From NCBI RefSeq assembly GCF_002744735.1, contig NZ_KZ319341.1, positions 173,848-237,847 of the forward strand: a stretch of DNA of 64,000 nucleotides. Direction: 5' to 3'. Under the pieces are notes generated by a model. That model was not told where the DNA came from. It made no database searches and worked only from the letters and a program-made list of their open reading frames with translations. Numbering within the stretch: the first letter of the stretch is position 1; the number at the start of each line of letters is the position of its first letter. Shown here piece by piece: positions 9,225 through 18,921 of this stretch. A program made the translations under genes and the position numbers. The DNA comes from Marinobacter guineae. GTDB lineage: Bacteria; Pseudomonadota; Gammaproteobacteria; Pseudomonadales; Oleiphilaceae.

Positions 9225-9511
9225 GACTTGACCTCAACAAACTGATCCGGGTCTACGTCGCCATTACCCTGATTACGCTGTACGGAAGGATCACAGGCGG
9301 TTCCCGCCTTACTGCCTCTGTCGAGGTAACCGACACGCTCCTTTTCGGGAATATTGTGCAGGTTTTCGTAATAGATGACTGCCTCCAGGCTGATTTCCCG
9401 CTGCTCAGGAGTCAGCTTGCGGCCGTCAGGCCATTTACCGAGCTCAATGGACTGCCGGAGACTCCGGTATACACTAGGATCCAGCCGGTCAATCAATTCT
9501 TCGTATGTCAT
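9221..9511 (-). CDS. DUF1315 (YeaC-like) small protein
   Basis: 96 residues beginning MTYEELIDRLDPSVYRSLRQ, the hallmark of the YeaC/DUF1315 family of small conserved proteobacterial proteins of unknown role. The reading frame is open further upstream, but the ATG at 9509-9511 has an AGGAG site seven bases away and fits the family start. The C-terminal third (about 66-96) is low in pattern and probably disordered. Its stop overlaps the start of DUF2797. The first 60 bases upstream include a strong Fur-box match (9571-9589), so iron control of this gene pair is possible, although the box fits a plus-strand promoter better. Confidence 0.88.
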   Translation of the reverse strand: MTYEELIDRLDPSVYRSLRQSIELGKWPDGRKLTPEQREISLEAVIYYENLHNIPEKERVGYLDRGSKAGTACDPSVQRNQGNGDVDPDQFVEVKS

Positions 9512-9555
9512 CCCGCTCTCCTGAAAAAACGTTCGTAAAAAAGTGGCGGAATCGT

Positions 9556-9585
9556 TTGACAGAACCAAACGATAATGATTATCAT
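9556..9585 (+). promoter_or_regulatory. Consensus promoter of the predicted sRNA
   Basis: TTGACA (9556-9561), 18-base spacer, TATCAT (9580-9585): a perfect -35 and a 5/6 -10. The expected start point is near 9592, exactly where the 5' hairpin of the predicted RNA begins. It reads away from the DUF1315 gene toward the terminator at 9653-9677. Confidence 0.7.
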
Positions 9586-9589
9586 TACT
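9571..9589. promoter_or_regulatory. Fur box
   Basis: GATAATGATTATCATTACT matches the 19-base Fur consensus at 16 of 19 positions. It covers the -10 element of the plus-strand promoter, the classic position for iron-dependent repression. It also lies 60 bases upstream of the DUF1315 start on the other strand. Confidence 0.82.
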
Positions 9590-9591
9590 TC

Positions 9592-9677
9592 ACCAAATGA
9601 CGACGGTCGTATCATTTGGTCTCTCTCATCAGGAGCTTACAGCTCTTTTCATGCCCCGCCTCTGGCGGGGCTTTTTT
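9592..9677 (+). ncRNA. Predicted Fur-controlled small RNA
   Basis: An 86-nt segment with the layout of an Hfq-dependent sRNA. It has a 5' stem of nine perfect pairs (ACCAAATGA 9592-9600 with TCATTTGGT 9612-9620), a CU-rich probably unpaired stretch (9621-9652, ending CTCTTTTCAT), and a strong terminator (GCCCCGCC 9653-9660, loop TCT, GGCGGGGC 9664-9671, T6). The terminator points plus, opposite to both neighbouring genes, so only a plus-strand transcript explains it. Promoter and Fur box sit immediately upstream. RyhB of E. coli is of similar length and layout, and PrrF of Pseudomonas plays the same role; I see no base-level homology to either. It overlaps the rhomboid stop codon by two bases. 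Transcription is inferred, not shown. Confidence 0.68.
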
Positions 9678-10539
9678 ATGCTCCGCGCCTCATCCTTACG
9701 GGCAAAATCACCGCAAGGGCCAATCCCGCGACAAATCCCCCCAGATGGGCTTCATTTGCCATACGACCGAGTCCGAGCATTTCAGGAAGCGCGGTAAAAC
9801 CGATTACCATCCACACCACGGCGAAGGTTACCAATGCCGGCGGAAACTGGAACCGTGGCGCAGACCGCTGGCTCAGCCAGCAGTAACCCAGAATCCCGTA
9901 GACAACACCAGACAGCCCGCCAAAAAGAGGCCCGGAAACAAAGTACTGCAACCCGTTGGAGACCACGCTGGTTACCAGGAACAGGGTAATCAGCCGCCCC
10001 CGCCCGTCAAACCATTCAATCTGACTGCCAAGAAACCAGAGCATCACCGAGTTGAAAATTATATGGGTCCAACTGAAGTGCAGAAAATCCGGAGTCAGCA
10101 GACGCCACACCTGGCCGCTGGCGAGAGTCGCTGACAAGGCTTCAATACGACCGGCCATGGTGCTCCAGTCATAATCACGCGGATCAATCATCATCAGCGT
10201 GGCGGCCAGTTCATTCTGACCCATGGCCGTGAACCAGACCATAATCACTGCAAAGCCGATGATGCCCAGAACCAATGGCGCATGGCGAGGCGAAGGTTGC
10301 CACCGCCCACCAACAAAAACCGGCGACCGGCTCTGGCGATCTACCGCATCTCTGAGTTGCGGTTCCGCCATGAAGCGATCAAGAGCTGCAAGCACCGGCT
10401 CAGCGTGGGCCGGATCTTCCAGCCAGATCACCTGAAAACCACCCTCCTCGGTAATCCGATGAGCAACACCCTGCCCGTTCAGCCAGCGGCTGAAGCCGGC
10501 CAGATTCACTGTGGTATCCACCTGTTTGACTCGGTACAC
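9676..10539 (-). CDS. Rhomboid family intramembrane serine protease (GlpG-like)
   Basis: 287 residues. An N-terminal cytosolic domain (about 1-80) precedes the rhomboid core, with about six membrane spans from about residue 88. Catalytic features are present: Ser210 in GGLSG, His265 in EAHLGG, and the HxxxN pair His159/Asn163 that lines the oxyanion hole. Such enzymes cut substrates inside the inner membrane. The start is GTG (10537-10539) with GGAG seven bases upstream; no nearer ATG fits. It follows the metallophosphatase by 43 bases and is the last gene of the group coming from the coiled-coil and NAD kinase genes. Its stop abuts the sRNA terminator on the opposite strand. Confidence 0.9.
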   Translation of the reverse strand: MYRVKQVDTTVNLAGFSRWLNGQGVAHRITEEGGFQVIWLEDPAHAEPVLAALDRFMAEPQLRDAVDRQSRSPVFVGGRWQPSPRHAPLVLGIIGFAVIMVWFTAMGQNELAATLMMIDPRDYDWSTMAGRIEALSATLASGQVWRLLTPDFLHFSWTHIIFNSVMLWFLGSQIEWFDGRGRLITLFLVTSVVSNGLQYFVSGPLFGGLSGVVYGILGYCWLSQRSAPRFQFPPALVTFAVVWMVIGFTALPEMLGLGRMANEAHLGGFVAGLALAVILPVRMRRGA

Positions 10540-10582
10540 CGTTTACTCCGCCTCCGGGATTAGTTGGGCCCTGCTATACGGG

Positions 10583-11596
10583 CTAGCGTGCGACACTGTC
10601 TTCACTGGTGGGATAATCCGGCTGCTCAGGCCGTTCCACCTCTACCCAGACAAACTTGTCCCGGGAAAGTGCCCGCTCTCCGTCCATCCGGTAGGCCACC
10701 AACCGGCCGTACTTCACGGCGCTGAAATCAATACAGGCCACATTGGACTTGAGCGGCGCCGGCTCACCCTCCATCCAGTAATGCCCGACGAAGACCGGCG
10801 GTGCATCCAGGGGATAGCTGATCAACTGCTTTCGCTCGTTCTCTGTTAACACACGGCGCGCCACTTCCGGCGGCAGTGGGTCCGGTTGGAACACCACATC
10901 TGCATAAGTGTGGGGATCATCCGCCCAGAACTTGGTGCGGAAAAACTCGCGGACATAGCCGTCCTTTCCGGTAATTGACATGCCCTCGGGCAACCGGAGA
11001 TCGGTGCCACGGAGAAGGGTATCCATCACCTGCCCGGCGAAAGATTCAATGGCCGCAGAGGCGTGCAGAAAATCCTCATCAATACAGGCACCACCCTGCA
11101 CCCGCTTGAATTTTTCGATCAGGTCGCCGTCCCAACAGGCGTGAACCGCCCGAAAACTCTCATCCTCAATGAACAGGGGAATGGTGTAAAACCATTCAAG
11201 AAACTCGTTCCACTCGTGCGGGTAAGCTTCAAACTGATCAAGAGTCTCCTTGATCAGGCGGTCATGACGGGCGTTATGTTCCCGCAACCACTTCCTGTTA
11301 CTGCCCGGCCGGGCACGGGTGCAGTAGCCCAGAGCATTGTACTCGTGGTTGCCCATGACAATCCGGGCCGAGCCGTGTTCTACCATGTCTCTGACAAGGT
11401 GCAGCGCTTCCCGGATACGGGGCCCCCGATCAATGATATCGCCAATAAAAATGGCCTGCCGGCGCGGGTGCTGGTAAACGCCGTTGACCTTGCGATAGCC
11501 CATCTGGTCCAGAAGCCTGGCGAGCGTGTTCGCACAGCCGTGAATATCGCCAATGATGTCATAACCGCGATTTGCGGTTTGTCTGTTTCCAGCCAT
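10583..11596 (-). CDS. Calcineurin-like metallophosphoesterase
   Basis: 337 residues with the PPP-type metallophosphatase motifs in order: GDIHG near residue 16, GDIIDRGP near 50, GNHE near 80, and a later VGHYWMEGE. This predicts a dinuclear-metal phosphatase acting on phosphoproteins or nucleotide polyphosphates, in the PrpE/ApaH-like group; the actual substrate is unknown. The open frame begins with a TTG two codons earlier that overlaps the NAD kinase stop; I chose the first ATG (11594-11596). Either way the gene is packed directly behind nadK, suggesting co-expression. Pseudomonas shows a similar neighbourhood. Confidence 0.88.
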   Translation of the reverse strand: MAGNRQTANRGYDIIGDIHGCANTLARLLDQMGYRKVNGVYQHPRRQAIFIGDIIDRGPRIREALHLVRDMVEHGSARIVMGNHEYNALGYCTRARPGSNRKWLREHNARHDRLIKETLDQFEAYPHEWNEFLEWFYTIPLFIEDESFRAVHACWDGDLIEKFKRVQGGACIDEDFLHASAAIESFAGQVMDTLLRGTDLRLPEGMSITGKDGYVREFFRTKFWADDPHTYADVVFQPDPLPPEVARRVLTENERKQLISYPLDAPPVFVGHYWMEGEPAPLKSNVACIDFSAVKYGRLVAYRMDGERALSRDKFVWVEVERPEQPDYPTSEDSVAR

Positions 11597-11598
11597 GT

Positions 11599-12483
11599 TC
11601 AACTCGCTGATATTTCGCTAGCCCAGCCAAGCTTGTCACGGCAGGTGGCGTAGAAATTGTGATCGGTGGGATGGATCAGCCGGATCTTGAACGGCTTTTT
11701 GGTGATGCGGATGATGTCGCCCGGCGCACAGGCAATGTTCATCTGCCCATCAAAACTGATTTGCGGGTAGGTTTCGTTGGTCTCTCCGATCACCAGTTTG
11801 ATCTCACTCTTGCCGTCGACCACAATCGGCCGGCTGCTCAGAGTGTGGGGGAACATCGGCACCAGAACAATGGCATCCAGTTTCGGATGCATGATCGGCC
11901 CGCCCGCCGACAGCGAGTAGGCGGTCGATCCCGTGGGCGTGGAGACAATCAGGCCGTCCGAGCGCTGGCTGTAGACAAAGTGGCCATCAATAAACAGATC
12001 AAAGCCGATCATCCGGGTGGATTTTCCCGGGTGAAGAACGACATCATTCAGCGCAGTACCAAAGCCGAGGGGTTGACCGTTTCGCTCGACATTGCCATCC
12101 AGAAGAAAACGGGTTTCCTCCATGTATTCGCCCTGCAGCACTTTGCCCAGGCGCTCTTCCAGATCAGCCGGTGAAATATCGGTCAGAAAACCCAGCCGGC
12201 CACGATTTACCCCAAGCAGTGGAATCTTGGACTTAGCCAGTTCCCGTGCGGCACCCAGCAGGCTGCCGTCACCGCCCACCACGATCACCAGATCACAGAT
12301 TTCGCCCAGCAGTTTTTTGCTCGCCACCTGCAAGCCGTGACCGGGCAGCATACTGGCCGTGTCTTCCTCGAGAATAACGTGGTAGTGATTGGCGATCAGA
12401 TACTGTTTGAGCTGGCGCAGTGATTCAACCACTTTAACGCTGCCCATCCGGCCAATCACACCAATGTTCCTGAACTGATCCAT
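11599..12483 (-). CDS. nadK: NAD kinase
   Basis: 294 residues, the usual size. It phosphorylates NAD to NADP with ATP or polyphosphate in the cytosol. The nucleotide motif GGDGS is at residues 70-74, followed by GVNRGRLGFLTD and the substrate region SPTGSTAYSLSAGGPI, all typical of the family. The conserved NE-D region reads GTALNDVVLH, with Asp where many homologues carry Glu. Start ATG at 12481-12483, 113 bases behind the coiled-coil gene on the same strand. The following metallophosphatase starts within a few bases of its stop. Confidence 0.97.
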   Translation of the reverse strand: MDQFRNIGVIGRMGSVKVVESLRQLKQYLIANHYHVILEEDTASMLPGHGLQVASKKLLGEICDLVIVVGGDGSLLGAARELAKSKIPLLGVNRGRLGFLTDISPADLEERLGKVLQGEYMEETRFLLDGNVERNGQPLGFGTALNDVVLHPGKSTRMIGFDLFIDGHFVYSQRSDGLIVSTPTGSTAYSLSAGGPIMHPKLDAIVLVPMFPHTLSSRPIVVDGKSEIKLVIGETNETYPQISFDGQMNIACAPGDIIRITKKPFKIRLIHPTDHNFYATCRDKLGWASEISAS

Positions 12484-12596
12484 GAAGTTTCCTGTGGTCT
12501 CGGGATGCGGCGGGGCCGAACGAATCCGTTACCCCCGTGACAATCTGGCGTACAGTTTAACGAAAGTCACCCCGATACTGAAAAAACTTCCCGTAC

Positions 12597-13844
12597 TCAG
12601 GCCTGGTGTTTCTCGCAGCGGTCATCAGTCCCCGGGCGGAACTCCGCCGGCTGGCTTACCCGAAGGATGGGCTCTTCACAGAGTTTGCCACCTTTTCCCT
12701 TGTGTTTGCAGACCGGGTTTTCGTAATGCTCCAGCCATTCCCGGTAGGCCGGCTCATTCATGCCACAGCGGTCAGTCGCGTAGGCGGTGGGATTGTTGAA
12801 GTAGGTTTCGATGTCGCCGTAGGGCAGCGTTACATGCCCTACGCCGGGATGATAGGCCACCAGAAACACGGACTGGCGTTTGAGGTGGTCGAGGATGGAG
12901 TTTTCAGCCGGCTCACGATGTCGAAGCTCGTGATTCTCCTGTTCAAGAGCAACGATCTTTTCGTCCCGCAGCTCCAGCTCCCGCTGCCGGCGCTCAAGCT
13001 GCTCCCGCAGCAGCACCAACTCTGCATCTGCATTGGCATCGTCCCGCTGCTTGTCCTCACCGCCCGAGGCCATCTGCTCCTGCATGGTCAGGTATTGCTC
13101 ATTACGTTCCGACAGACGCTTCTTGAGCTGCTCATTGCTAAGGCGCTGGCGCTCATATTTCTGCTCAAGAGTTGCCATTTCACTGCGCAGGCCCTGCATT
13201 TCCAGCCGATGCTCCCGCTGAATATCTGACAGGGAATCCCGGTGGACGCTTTGCAGTGTCTTGATCCGCAGGCGCTGCTCCCGAATGAGTTGCGCCAGGC
13301 GGGAGCGATTCACTGCAGAGGATGCCTCTTCCGTATCGCCAGAATCCTCAGACTCCGCATTCAGAACCGGAATATTCTCCTCCTGAACCGGTTCAATCTT
13401 GCGGAGTTTGAGGTTATTGGCCTCGACCGCCTTACGGATCGCCTGGAAGTGGTTGTTCCCCGGCGTCATGTCCGGGTCCCACAGATCTTCCTTGTATTGG
13501 GGATCGGGGCATTGGCTGCGGCAAACAAGGCGGATAGCGCCACCACCCATGTCCGGCCCCTTGGCACCACGCCCCGCCAACTCCTCAATGGGCACGTTCC
13601 AGTGGCTGTCTGCCCGGCCTTCTTCATCAAACCAGATGCGGAAGAAAACCAGAGCCTGCACGAGAAGATCACCGGTCAGCTCGACCAGAACGGCCCTGAC
13701 TTCGGTTTCGGCGAGATCGGACAGGCCCACATAGCCGTCCAGAAAGGCGCCGAATTCGCTGGCACGCATCTCCCGCGCCACCTGGCCCCCCTCCATGAAA
13801 AATACCGCCGAATATCCGTCGGTTGCCTGGTCGGCAGACACCAT
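12597..13844 (-). CDS. Conserved protein with central coiled coil and Cys/His-rich C-terminus
   Basis: 415 residues, not assigned to a named family. Residues 1-150 look globular and include an acidic Asp/Glu-rich linker (about 155-175). Residues about 180-310 are a long heptad-like coiled coil (repeated LxxEL and Q/E/R-rich helices). The C-terminal 90 residues contain a Cys/His set (CGMNE, VCKHK, LCEEP, RCEKH) that could bind a metal. Start ATG has GGGAG upstream. It heads the minus-strand group with nadK, phosphatase and rhomboid. No signal peptide or membrane span. Homologues are sometimes labelled as chromosome partitioning proteins because of the coiled coil; no ATPase motif supports that. 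Confidence 0.8.
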   Translation of the reverse strand: MVSADQATDGYSAVFFMEGGQVAREMRASEFGAFLDGYVGLSDLAETEVRAVLVELTGDLLVQALVFFRIWFDEEGRADSHWNVPIEELAGRGAKGPDMGGGAIRLVCRSQCPDPQYKEDLWDPDMTPGNNHFQAIRKAVEANNLKLRKIEPVQEENIPVLNAESEDSGDTEEASSAVNRSRLAQLIREQRLRIKTLQSVHRDSLSDIQREHRLEMQGLRSEMATLEQKYERQRLSNEQLKKRLSERNEQYLTMQEQMASGGEDKQRDDANADAELVLLREQLERRQRELELRDEKIVALEQENHELRHREPAENSILDHLKRQSVFLVAYHPGVGHVTLPYGDIETYFNNPTAYATDRCGMNEPAYREWLEHYENPVCKHKGKGGKLCEEPILRVSQPAEFRPGTDDRCEKHQA

Positions 13845-13952
13845 TGCTGACTCCCACGATTCAAAGATTCGACTGACTCAAACCCAATAGTCTAGCCAGA
13901 CAATCCTTGCTGCACAGGGAAAAACTGCAACATTTTGTGATCGTGCCCGGGC

Positions 13953-16163
<2,211 letters not shown>

Positions 16164-16166
16164 TTA

Positions 16167-17216
16167 ATGAACTCAAAATCGACAGACGCCCGGCAAACCC
16201 GTAATGCCCTCGGAGACATCAGTGTTCTCTACGTTTCCGTACTGATGCGGGCTGCCGCAGCGGAGGGGGCAGATACCACGGAACTGGCATCCCGCTTCCA
16301 GCTTGACCGGCAGACACTGACCTCATCCGCCGCACGCATCAGCATCCCTCGCTTCATGCGCCTTGGGCACGCAGCAATCAGTGAAACCGGCAATCCGGCT
16401 CTGGGGTTACGTATGGGTGCGCTGTCACGACCTGTCGATGCTGGCATCGCCGGGCTTGCCGGGGAAACTGCCTGCACCGCTGGCGCCGCCATCAGCACGC
16501 TGATCCGTTACGCCCTGCTGACCAGCAGGAACAGCCGCGGAAGTCCGACCATCAAACCGGACACTCGACAGGTGCAGTTTTACTCGATTCGCCCCTACAA
16601 CGGCTTCAACTATTTTGTGGTGGATTCGGTGCTGGCAGCCTGGACTCAGTTCCTCCGCAACGTAACCGGCCGGTATGAGGTTCTGGAAAAGGTCACCATC
16701 GAATACCCGGCCATCGGCCTGGATGAGTTGTTCGAAAGCTGGTTTCGCTGCCCGGTACACTTCGGAGCACCAACAAACAGCCTCACTGTCCGCCGGGATG
16801 TCTGGGAAAGCCCGAGCCTGCAAGCGCAGCCGGCAATGCACGAAAAACTGTCTGGAATTTGCGAGCGGGAGATGCAGCAGATCCGGCGTGGCTGGACAAC
16901 CGGAGACCGGGTAAAGAACCTTCTTACCCCTCTGTTCCGGGGAGAAACGCCCAACCTGGGGACCATTGCCATGAAACTTGGCATTGCGCCGTGGACACTG
17001 CAAAGGCAACTTGCCGCAGAGGGAACGGGATTCAGGGAGCTGGTGGATGAGACACGAAAACAGCTAGCCCGGGACTACATCCGGGAGACCGGCACATCAA
17101 TGTCAGAGATTGCCTGGCTTTTGGGATTCGCCAACCCGGCGGCATTTCACAAGGCCTATCGGCGTTGGTTCGGCCTGAGCCCCGGGGAGCACCGAAAACA
17201 GATCAGCAGCTACTAG
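16167..17216 (+). CDS. AraC-family regulator (arabinose-binding-like N-terminus)
   Basis: 349 residues from the ATG at 16167 (AAAGG upstream). The N-terminal 230 residues resemble the ligand-sensing domain shared by OruR/ArgR-like regulators, and the last 85 or so carry the double helix-turn-helix, ending with the signature SEIAWLLGFANPAAFHKAYRRWFGLSPGEHR. It is divergent from fadH, so control of unsaturated fatty-acid oxidation is the simplest inference; the inducer is unknown. Its stop codon overlaps the stop of the 28-residue ORF on the other strand. Confidence 0.9.
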   Translation: MNSKSTDARQTRNALGDISVLYVSVLMRAAAAEGADTTELASRFQLDRQTLTSSAARISIPRFMRLGHAAISETGNPALGLRMGALSRPVDAGIAGLAGETACTAGAAISTLIRYALLTSRNSRGSPTIKPDTRQVQFYSIRPYNGFNYFVVDSVLAAWTQFLRNVTGRYEVLEKVTIEYPAIGLDELFESWFRCPVHFGAPTNSLTVRRDVWESPSLQAQPAMHEKLSGICEREMQQIRRGWTTGDRVKNLLTPLFRGETPNLGTIAMKLGIAPWTLQRQLAAEGTGFRELVDETRKQLARDYIRETGTSMSEIAWLLGFANPAAFHKAYRRWFGLSPGEHRKQISSY

Positions 17217-17299
17217 AGTTCAGTGGCATCGTCCCAGCCGGCATCGTCTTCATATTCCTCGAACTGGCTTTCAATCAATTCTTCTTCATAATCCCGCAT
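17213..17299 (-). CDS. Tiny acidic ORF (28 residues)
   Basis: ATG (17297-17299) to TAG (17213-17215). The product starts MRDYEEELIESQFEEYEDDA, holds 13 acidic residues against one Arg, and ends WDDATEL. AGGA lies about eight bases before the ATG. Upstream on the same strand is a candidate Pho box (17347-17364). The length is too short for statistics, but the codons look like those of neighbours, and the start, ribosome site and promoter element line up. Function unknown; a very acidic peptide could bind a basic partner or metal ions. Chance ORF is the main alternative. Confidence 0.5.
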   Translation of the reverse strand: MRDYEEELIESQFEEYEDDAGWDDATEL

Positions 17300-17346
17300 G
17301 GTTATTATCCTGTGTTCTGAATCAGAAAACAGACTAGAGCGGATGT

Positions 17347-17364
17347 ATGACAGGAAAATGACAC
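17347..17364 (-). promoter_or_regulatory. Candidate Pho box
   Basis: On the minus strand GTGTCAT-TTTC-CTGTCAT: two seven-base repeats with a four-base spacer, the PhoB binding pattern (CTGTCAT direct repeats). A weak -10-like TCTAGT follows about nine bases on, placing a start point roughly 25 bases before the tiny ORF. Confidence 0.55.
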
Positions 17365-17399
17365 GCTAGCAGGTTAAACGAAAAACAGGAGGGGAAAAA

Positions 17400-17476
17400 T
17401 GGCGGAGCGGACGGGACTCGAACCCGCGACCCCCGGCGTGACAGGCCGGTATTCTAACCAGCTGAACTACCGCTCC
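17400..17476 (-). tRNA. tRNA-Asp (GUC)
   Basis: 77-nt tRNA on the minus strand. The acceptor stem GGAGCGG (5' end at 17476) pairs with CCGCTCC, the anticodon loop reads CUGUCAC giving anticodon GUC, the T-loop region GGGTTCGAGTCCC is standard, and the CCA end is encoded (17400-17402). A consensus promoter lies 75 bases upstream. Confidence 0.98.
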
Positions 17477-17550
17477 GCGTTAGTCATCACGTCTTGCCTG
17501 TTCAAGGCAGTGCAATCAAGGGTGTGACTGCTCGGTGACAACGAGGGCGC

Positions 17551-17578
17551 ATTATAAAGAGGCGCCCCGTTATGTCAA
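17551..17578 (-). promoter_or_regulatory. Strong promoter of tRNA-Asp
   Basis: On the minus strand TTGACA (17573-17578), 16-base spacer, TATAAT (17551-17556): both hexamers are perfect. The bases after the -10 (GCGCCCTCG) are GC-rich, like the discriminator of stringently controlled stable-RNA promoters. Confidence 0.88.
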
Positions 17579-17614
17579 CGCTTTTTCTGAAAAAAGTTCA
17601 GAAGCCGCGCGCCG

Positions 17615-18646
17615 TTACATGGCATCAATCATGGCATCCTTGCCCTGTGCGGTTTTGCGATACTCGATGGGGGTCATACTCGACCAGCGCTTGAAAGCCC
17701 GATAGAAAGTGCTCGGCTCCGAGAAGCCGGTGAGATACACGATTTCATCGATGGATTCGTCAGTGGTTGCCAGCAGTTGACGCGCCAGCCGGTAACGGAA
17801 ATCAGCCAACACCTGGTTAAAACTGGTTTCGGCTTCTGTCAGGCGGGTACGAAGGGTTCGCGGCTTGATGCCTAAACGCTCGGCCACCGCATCCAGAGTT
17901 ACCACGCCGCTGTCCAGAAGCTCAGCCACAATCCGTTCCACCTGCCCGACAATATCTTTCTTTTCAAGCCGGGCCACCTGCTCGCTGGCAAATCGCTCAT
18001 GGAGGTCCAGAAGCTCAGGTTCGGCATGAGGCGACGCATGGGACAACAAGGTAGCAGGAAAGTACAGGCGATTCTCTTCAGCACCGAAGGAGACGTCACA
18101 GCCGAGTACTTCCCTCACATGATCCTGGCCTTCGGCCCGTTCGTGCTCAAACTCGATTCGTGAGGGATGGAAACTATCATCGGTGATGGAGCGGAAAAAG
18201 GTGATCAGACCCTGCACGAAGCATTCGTTGAAATGCCGTAGCCGGCGGACATCACCAGACGCAGCGTCCAGAACCATGCAGGCGTCGTCACCTTCAATGA
18301 AGAAATCCGTATTGGCGGCATCGCTCAGCAACCGCTGATAATTCTGCGCTCGCCGCAATCCTTCCCCAAAGGTCGGGCTGCTCAGAAAAAGATATTCCAG
18401 TACCTGGCCTTTGTAGGCGGGCAACAGTTGCCCAAGGTGCAACCCGACATCCGGATCGCCGGAGACGTCTTCAACGGCCTGCCAGAAGTACATCTGGGCA
18501 CTATGGGGGGTTCGAAGCTGTTCGGTATAAACGTAATTCTCATCCACACCCAGACGGCTGAAGATGGCATTGGTGTTGATTCCCTTCTTTTTCATCGCCT
18601 CAAAGATGAGGCGTAACATCACTCCCGCGTCACGAAGTTCCTGCAT
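17615..18646 (-). CDS. AraC-family regulator
   Basis: 343 residues from the ATG at 18644-18646; the frame stays open 119 codons further but that part is low-complexity and overlaps the intergenic and MaoC start regions, so it is rejected. Residues 20-200 form the sensing domain of the AraC type found in OruR-like proteins (LGVDENYVY, LGLHLGQLLP-like stretch). The last 85 residues hold the helix-turn-helix pair, with EIVYLTGFSEPSTFYRAFKRW and TPIEYR near the end. Divergent from the MaoC-like dehydratase gene, its likely target. Confidence 0.88.
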   Translation of the reverse strand: MQELRDAGVMLRLIFEAMKKKGINTNAIFSRLGVDENYVYTEQLRTPHSAQMYFWQAVEDVSGDPDVGLHLGQLLPAYKGQVLEYLFLSSPTFGEGLRRAQNYQRLLSDAANTDFFIEGDDACMVLDAASGDVRRLRHFNECFVQGLITFFRSITDDSFHPSRIEFEHERAEGQDHVREVLGCDVSFGAEENRLYFPATLLSHASPHAEPELLDLHERFASEQVARLEKKDIVGQVERIVAELLDSGVVTLDAVAERLGIKPRTLRTRLTEAETSFNQVLADFRYRLARQLLATTDESIDEIVYLTGFSEPSTFYRAFKRWSSMTPIEYRKTAQGKDAMIDAM

Positions 18647-18921
18647 AAGATCCCGCTTTTTTATTGGATTACTACTACTTTGACCGGCCGGACAATTGCC
18701 GGAGCACGCCAGGTCAATGCCTGATCTGGCCGGGTTTGCCAGACTTATGGGGCCTGAAAACAGCACCCTGTTAGACAATCGTCTTATATTAGAGCATATC
18801 AGGCCACAAACACACAGTTGTACCAGTTTGTAAAAATCGGCATGACCTGCGCGACAAAACTTTCCATCACGGTAATGCCATACTGACCGTGATCGACACA
18901 GGATGTGAAGGAGAACGACCA

